Origin: Chloroflexota bacterium
GTDB taxonomy: Bacteria; Chloroflexota; Dehalococcoidia; GIF9; UBA5629
Assembly (NCBI GenBank): GCA_016875975.1
Contig: VGOF01000054.1
Location: forward strand, 1-8,562
Direction of reading: 5' to 3'
Length of the DNA stretch: 8,562 nucleotides
This document shows, piece by piece, positions 5,811 through 8,562 of this stretch. Position 1 is the first letter of the stretch, and every line of letters starts with the position of its first letter. Position numbers and translations under genes: made by a program. The notes below the pieces were generated by a model that made no database searches, was not told the DNA's origin, and worked only from the letters and a program-made list of their open reading frames with translations.

Positions 5811-5839
5811 ATTATACAGTACAAGCACCCTTTGGGTGG
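5811..5839 (-). promoter_or_regulatory. Probable promoter of the zinc-ribbon gene
   Basis: On the minus strand, a perfect TATAAT lies at 5816-5811. Seventeen bases upstream the -35 position reads CCACCC, which is poor. The -35 lies inside the CACCC/GGGTG palindrome, so this promoter may depend on a bound activator (inference). Confidence 0.45.
5826..5838. promoter_or_regulatory. Palindrome between divergent promoters
   Basis: CACCC at 5826-5830 and GGGTG at 5834-5838 are exact complements around TTT. The site covers the -35 of the minus promoter and ends 5 bp before the -35 of the plus promoter. It could be a shared operator or merely a small hairpin. Confidence 0.4.
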
Positions 5840-5843
5840 AGCG

Positions 5844-5872
5844 TTGACAACTGTGCCATATAGTTCTAGGAT
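5844..5872 (+). promoter_or_regulatory. Sigma-70-type promoter of the exported-protein gene
   Basis: A perfect TTGACA at 5844-5849, a 17-bp spacer, and TAGGAT at 5867-5872 (4 of 6). GATAAT at 5870-5875 is an overlapping alternative. The leader before ATG 5905 would be about 25 nt and contains GGAGG at 5891-5895. Confidence 0.65.
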
Positions 5873-5904
5873 AATGCTAACTGTATTGCTGGAGGCGCGT
5901 TCCA

Positions 5905-6657
5905 ATGTCTGTCTGTAAATATGTCCTTTTCGTCTTGGTCGCCGTGGGACTTCTAATTCTTGCGCCGGCGTGTGCCATTAGAGAATTTCCGGTTACGGAG
6001 ACGTATGAGGATATTGAATACAAGACTGAGTACCAAACTGAGACATACACCGAGGTAGAAAAGGTAGTTGTAGAGAGCAGAAAGGGAAGGGATATCCTGA
6101 CGCCAGTATCAAAGTGGTACACCAGCCTGTACTATGCGGAGTACAAGCCGATCCGTGCCGCATATTACTACGGTTATTTTGTCGGGCAGCCCCTGTATTC
6201 AAAAAATGAGGTCGTGATAAATCTTTCCAGGGGTGTGCAGCAGTTCGAGGGCATAATAATAGTCTATGACCTGACTGGTGTTGGCCAGATTCCTGCACAG
6301 CCAACTGCCTATAGCGTGTGGGGGCCTGTTATCAGCGTGGACCAGATGGAGTGGCTCGCTGATGTCAACTTGATACTGGGGAATGCTCGCCAGCTCGGCG
6401 TAGTTACGATGGGGCCGGGAGCCCCGGAAACGATTACCTTTGACGCGCGCGGGGTTTGGGAGTTTGCTATCATGGTGAATAGCCATCTGGGCCATGCCGT
6501 TTCTCATGTTCGTCTCAATTGGGCAGATGAGACGGTTGAGGAGAAGACGGTAACCAAGCAAAGGCAAGTGCCCCATCAGGTGCCCTACAAAGTCACCAAG
6601 CAGCGGATGGTCATAGAAACCAGAGCAGTGCCTTTCTGGGAAGTGCTTTTTAAGTAG
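5905..6657 (+). CDS. Exported protein of unknown function, possible lipoprotein
   Basis: I do not recognise this 250-residue protein. Residues 1-23 are a signal sequence: Lys5, a hydrophobic core, then LAPAC. Cys23 could be lipidated, but proline at -2 is unusual for a lipobox, and APA could instead serve signal peptidase I. Residues 29-58 are rich in Thr, Glu and Tyr (TETYEDIEYKTEYQTETYTE), with alternating polar and hydrophobic residues suited to a beta ribbon. Residues 65-207 look like one beta-rich domain with aromatic Tyr clusters (AAYYYGYF) and FDARGVWEFAIMVNSHLGHA near its end. Residues 210-243 return to a charged alternating segment (KTVTKQRQVPHQVPYKVTKQ), so the core is bracketed by two similar low-complexity arms. 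ATG 5905 has GGAGG nine bases upstream. It is monocistronic as far as can be seen. Confidence 0.8.
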   Translation: MSVCKYVLFVLVAVGLLILAPACAIREFPVTETYEDIEYKTEYQTETYTEVEKVVVESRKGRDILTPVSKWYTSLYYAEYKPIRAAYYYGYFVGQPLYSKNEVVINLSRGVQQFEGIIIVYDLTGVGQIPAQPTAYSVWGPVISVDQMEWLADVNLILGNARQLGVVTMGPGAPETITFDARGVWEFAIMVNSHLGHAVSHVRLNWADETVEEKTVTKQRQVPHQVPYKVTKQRMVIETRAVPFWEVLFK

Positions 6658-6746
6658 CGGTTGCTTTCTTGATATCTGACACGACGAGAAGAACGAATCG
6701 CCGGTGATATTCCAAGCCAGGGGGCCCGAGCTCCTGGAGTTGCCTT

Positions 6747-7316
6747 CTAGCTGATGATGATATCGTCTAACGAACGCTTGGGCACGTGGTGAACGCCCTG
6801 ACTGTCACGCCAGTACCTGATGTTGCCATCTGCCTTCACTGAATCGATAACTACGTTTTCTTTCGGCTTGCCCAGGGCGATTACCAGCAATATCTCGTAG
6901 CGTGGTGGAATGCCCAGGGCCTGGCTAAGCTCTTGCCTGCGCACCGTGGCTATCATGCAGCCGCCCAGGCCTTTCTCTGTGGCTCCGAGCAGGATGCTCT
7001 GAGCGGCTATGCCGTGGTCGCAGCCAAAAGCTTTGCTTATCTCCGTATCCCCGAGGATGATTATGTAGGCTGATGGCCTTTCCCCCTCGGCTGGGCCAGG
7101 CCAGTCCTTGAGATAGGCTGCCCAGCCTATGTGCTGGAATATCAGGGTGTTTTTTTGCGGTTCACATGAGAGGTAGTATTTCAGCGGTTGCAGGTTCATG
7201 GCTGAAGCTGAAAGTCGTGCCAGGTCGACAAGCTCTTTCAATGTATCCAGTTCTATGGACATTTCTTGATGGAATCGGCGATAGCTCCTGTTCCTGGCTA
7301 CAATCTCTTTCATCAT
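6747..7316 (-). CDS. Nitroreductase-family FMN oxidoreductase
   Basis: A 189-residue flavoprotein of the nitroreductase superfamily, which uses FMN and usually NAD(P)H to reduce nitro groups, quinones or other substrates. Visible elements are RNRSYRRF at residues 8-15, whose arginine/serine pattern binds FMN phosphate; SASAMNLQPLKYYL at 37-50 with Asn41; DHGIAAQSILLGATEKGLGG at 100-119, the dimer and flavin contact helix; and IRYWRDSQGVHHVPKRSLDD at 166-185, a carboxy-terminal signature of a clostridial/anaerobe subgroup. Length is normal. The first of two adjacent ATGs has GGAG nine bases upstream. It lies 35 bp after the lipoprotein gene on the same strand, so the two probably share a transcript. 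The true substrate is unknown, and no signal peptide is present, so it is cytoplasmic. Confidence 0.93.
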   Translation of the reverse strand: MMKEIVARNRSYRRFHQEMSIELDTLKELVDLARLSASAMNLQPLKYYLSCEPQKNTLIFQHIGWAAYLKDWPGPAEGERPSAYIIILGDTEISKAFGCDHGIAAQSILLGATEKGLGGCMIATVRRQELSQALGIPPRYEILLVIALGKPKENVVIDSVKADGNIRYWRDSQGVHHVPKRSLDDIIIS

Positions 7317-7351
7317 CGGTGCGTGCTCCTCTTCTCCTGTCGGCCTTGGGG

Positions 7352-7942
7352 CTACTTCCTGGTTCCTCGATAGGTTACCGAGCCTGACTGGCTGAAGGTT
7401 TTTTGCTGGCTGCCGGAGAAATATTTGCCGCTGGCCTGGACGCTTATTTTGGCCGAGAGAGTGCCGTCAGGGGACAGGACAAGGTCAATGGTATCGTTAA
7501 AGTCTACGGTTATATTCTGGACATTGGCGTTGATGGCAGAGCTGAGGAGCGTGGGCAAACCCTGTATCTGGATGATTCCGCCGCCCTTGAGAGTGCAGGA
7601 CTTCTTGTCAGCGCCTTCGGTAACCTGAACCGGTTTCTTTTGTATTGGTATGCCTAACGTGTTATACCAGGTGTCCTTGCCACCGTAATTTATGGTGAGC
7701 TTGTCGCCGGTGCGGCTGATTTTCCAGGTTGCTTTCTGGGCGATAATCTGGTTGATGACGATGTCTGGCACCGGCACTTGTGGCGAAATGCTGAGCCTGG
7801 TCATTTGCCAGCTACCCACCAGTGGGTCAGTAGCTGTGGTCTTGGTGGAACTGCTGCCTGGCATGACAATGGTGAAACAGCCGGTCGCTAAAACCAGGGA
7901 TAAGACAGCAAATATGGCTATTGGCATTGAGATGCGTTTCAT
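7352..7942 (-). CDS. Exported lipoprotein of unknown function, possibly lipocalin-like
   Basis: A 196-residue protein. Residues 1-22 form a lipoprotein signal (MKRISMPIAIFAVLSLVLATGC); LATGC fits the broad lipobox and Cys22 would be lipidated. A Ser/Thr linker (SSSTKTTATD) follows. Residues 40-196 are beta-strand rich, begin DPLVGSWQMTRL and contain ATWKISRTGDKLTINY, VDFNDTIDLVLSPDGTLSAK and SGSVTYRGTRK. An opening LVGSW plus alternating strands is how lipocalin-like and META-type small barrels look, but I cannot name a family. AGGGGG eight bases before the ATG at 7942 is a strong ribosome site. It is the first gene of a likely operon with the nitroreductase, though a functional link between the two is not evident. 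Confidence 0.85.
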   Translation of the reverse strand: MKRISMPIAIFAVLSLVLATGCFTIVMPGSSSTKTTATDPLVGSWQMTRLSISPQVPVPDIVINQIIAQKATWKISRTGDKLTINYGGKDTWYNTLGIPIQKKPVQVTEGADKKSCTLKGGGIIQIQGLPTLLSSAINANVQNITVDFNDTIDLVLSPDGTLSAKISVQASGKYFSGSQQKTFSQSGSVTYRGTRK

Positions 7943-7985
7943 AAGATTTGCCCCCTTTCTGGATTCGAGTTATCTAATTATATGC

Positions 7986-8009
7986 AGCATTGTAGTGATA
8001 GCATTGTAG
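7986..8009. repeat. 10-bp direct repeat in the lipoprotein promoter
   Basis: AGCATTGTAG occurs exactly at 7986-7995 and 8000-8009, a 14-bp period. On the minus strand each copy contains TACAAT, so one copy is the -10 and the other sits in the spacer. It could be a duplicated -10 or a tandem regulator site. Confidence 0.65.
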
Positions 8010-8018
8010 AATCGTCAA
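7989..8018 (-). promoter_or_regulatory. Promoter of the lipoprotein-nitroreductase operon
   Basis: On the minus strand, TTGACG at 8018-8013 (5 of 6) and TACAAT at 7994-7989 (5 of 6) are 18 bp apart. A second -35-like TTGACA lies at 8026-8021, but its spacing to either TACAAT copy is wrong. The leader would be about 40 nt. Confidence 0.6.
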
Positions 8019-8054
8019 GGTGTCAAGCGCTTTCTGGCTTGCCGGAGCCTGGTG

Positions 8055-8562
8055 TTACATTTGTTGTCTGTTTTCAGTGCCGGCGTTTTCTCGCAGTTGT
8101 AAGCTGGAGTCGCGTTTTAGTTTGTCCAGCCACTCGGTGGACTTGAGCTGCTTTTCCAGGAGGAACTTGATGTATTCACGCATCACCTTTTCCAGTTCTG
8201 AGGCTAACTTTGAATCTATTCTGACTCGGAGGGCTGTGGAATATTCGCAGTTCTGCCATAACCGCATTACCTTCAACGCATTGAGCGAAAGAGAGCGTGC
8301 TGAAGGCTCCTGGTATCCACAATCCTGGCAGAGGATGCCTCCATGCTTGGAACTGAAGGAATTGACTGCTGGTTTAATTGGAGAGCCGCAGTTGGCGCAT
8401 TGGCGCAATTGCGGTCGATATCCCAGGTAGTCCAAGAGCCGCAACTCAAAGTAGCGCAGAATAGAGCTAGCATCTTTGTCCTGGGTGAGTTGTTGCAGTG
8501 TATCAAGTAGCAGGTTGAAGAGGCGGCGGTCCTCAACATGGTCTGGCGTAAAGGAATCGACC
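8055..8562 (-). CDS. recO: DNA repair protein RecO, amino-terminus beyond window edge
   Basis: RecO works with RecF and RecR to load RecA onto SSB-coated single-stranded DNA during gap repair. The frame is open to the window edge (last full codon at 8561) and gives 168 residues of a protein usually near 250; the missing part would be the amino-terminal OB fold. Visible are the helical region VEDRRLFNLLLDTLQQL, the family stretch LRYFELRLLDYLGYRPQLRQ, and a four-cysteine zinc site, CANC at visible residues 55-58 and CQDC at 78-81. A carboxy-terminal helical tail (LEKVMREYIKFLLEKQLKST) follows. The TTG at 8444 that could be read as a start lies inside conserved sequence, so it is not the start. 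The stop is 112 bp before the lipoprotein gene on the same strand, and that gene appears to have its own promoter. Confidence 0.94.
   Translation of the reverse strand, partial: VDSFTPDHVEDRRLFNLLLDTLQQLTQDKDASSILRYFELRLLDYLGYRPQLRQCANCGSPIKPAVNSFSSKHGGILCQDCGYQEPSARSLSLNALKVMRLWQNCEYSTALRVRIDSKLASELEKVMREYIKFLLEKQLKSTEWLDKLKRDSSLQLRENAGTENRQQM

Noticed and set aside
6199..6576. Antisense frame within the exported-protein gene
   Set aside because: The plus gene has promoter, ribosome site and signal sequence; the antisense product has no recognisable feature.
6717..6739. Terminator between the convergent exported-protein and nitroreductase genes (CCAGG/CCTGG)
   Set aside because: Only a 5-bp stem and no T-run on either strand; too weak to call.
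8055..8444. Complete 129-residue gene starting at TTG 8444
   Set aside because: Sequence upstream of the TTG continues in frame with conserved RecO residues to the window edge, so it is a partial recO.

Overview
The window looks like a chromosomal segment of a bacterium with roughly balanced base composition. Every protein reads in the standard code. The combination of a bifunctional phosphoglucose/phosphomannose isomerase, compact ATGA-coupled genes and several small lipoproteins would fit a Chloroflexota (Dehalococcoidia-like) genome. That placement is an inference from gene style only; there is no rRNA or tRNA here to confirm it.

Layout. (1) 1-3305, plus strand: a tightly coupled three-gene operon with metK (its 5' end lies outside the window), an alpha-D-phosphohexomutase overlapping it by 4 bp, and a bifunctional phosphoglucose/phosphomannose isomerase 3 bp further on. 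(2) 3306-3502: an intergenic stretch with a 20-bp direct repeat, an 8-bp inverted repeat, and a possible short ORF that overlaps the stop of the next gene on the minus strand. (3) 3503-4123, minus: a TPR protein. (4) 4310-4951, plus: a mazEF-type toxin-antitoxin pair with a near-consensus promoter and an inverted repeat placed as an autoregulatory operator. (5) 4952-5354: an intergenic stretch holding the amino-terminal remnant of a class I methyltransferase, cut off inside the SAM-binding motif. (6) 5355-5513, plus: a 52-residue membrane miniprotein. (7) 5590-5775, minus: an FmdB-type zinc ribbon. (8) 5905-6657, plus: an unrecognised exported protein, divergent from the zinc ribbon, with a small palindrome between the two promoters. 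(9) 6747-7942, minus: an exported lipoprotein followed by a nitroreductase, probably one operon. (10) 8055-8562, minus: the carboxy-terminal two thirds of recO.

How the genes fit together. The two sugar-phosphate enzymes supply interconversion of glucose-6-P, fructose-6-P and mannose-6-P, and then of 6-phosphates and 1-phosphates. Together they feed activated mannose/glucose for glycans or compatible solutes. Their coupling to metK is a matter of co-expression and has no obvious pathway logic. The middle of the window (3306-5600) is accessory in character: toxin-antitoxin genes, a decayed gene, repeats and palindromes, and small orphan genes. The flanks are core metabolism and DNA repair. I see no clear undescribed multigene system. 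The most open items are the 250-residue exported protein with matching charged segments at both ends, the repeat cluster at 3348-3400, and the truncated methyltransferase next to mazEF.
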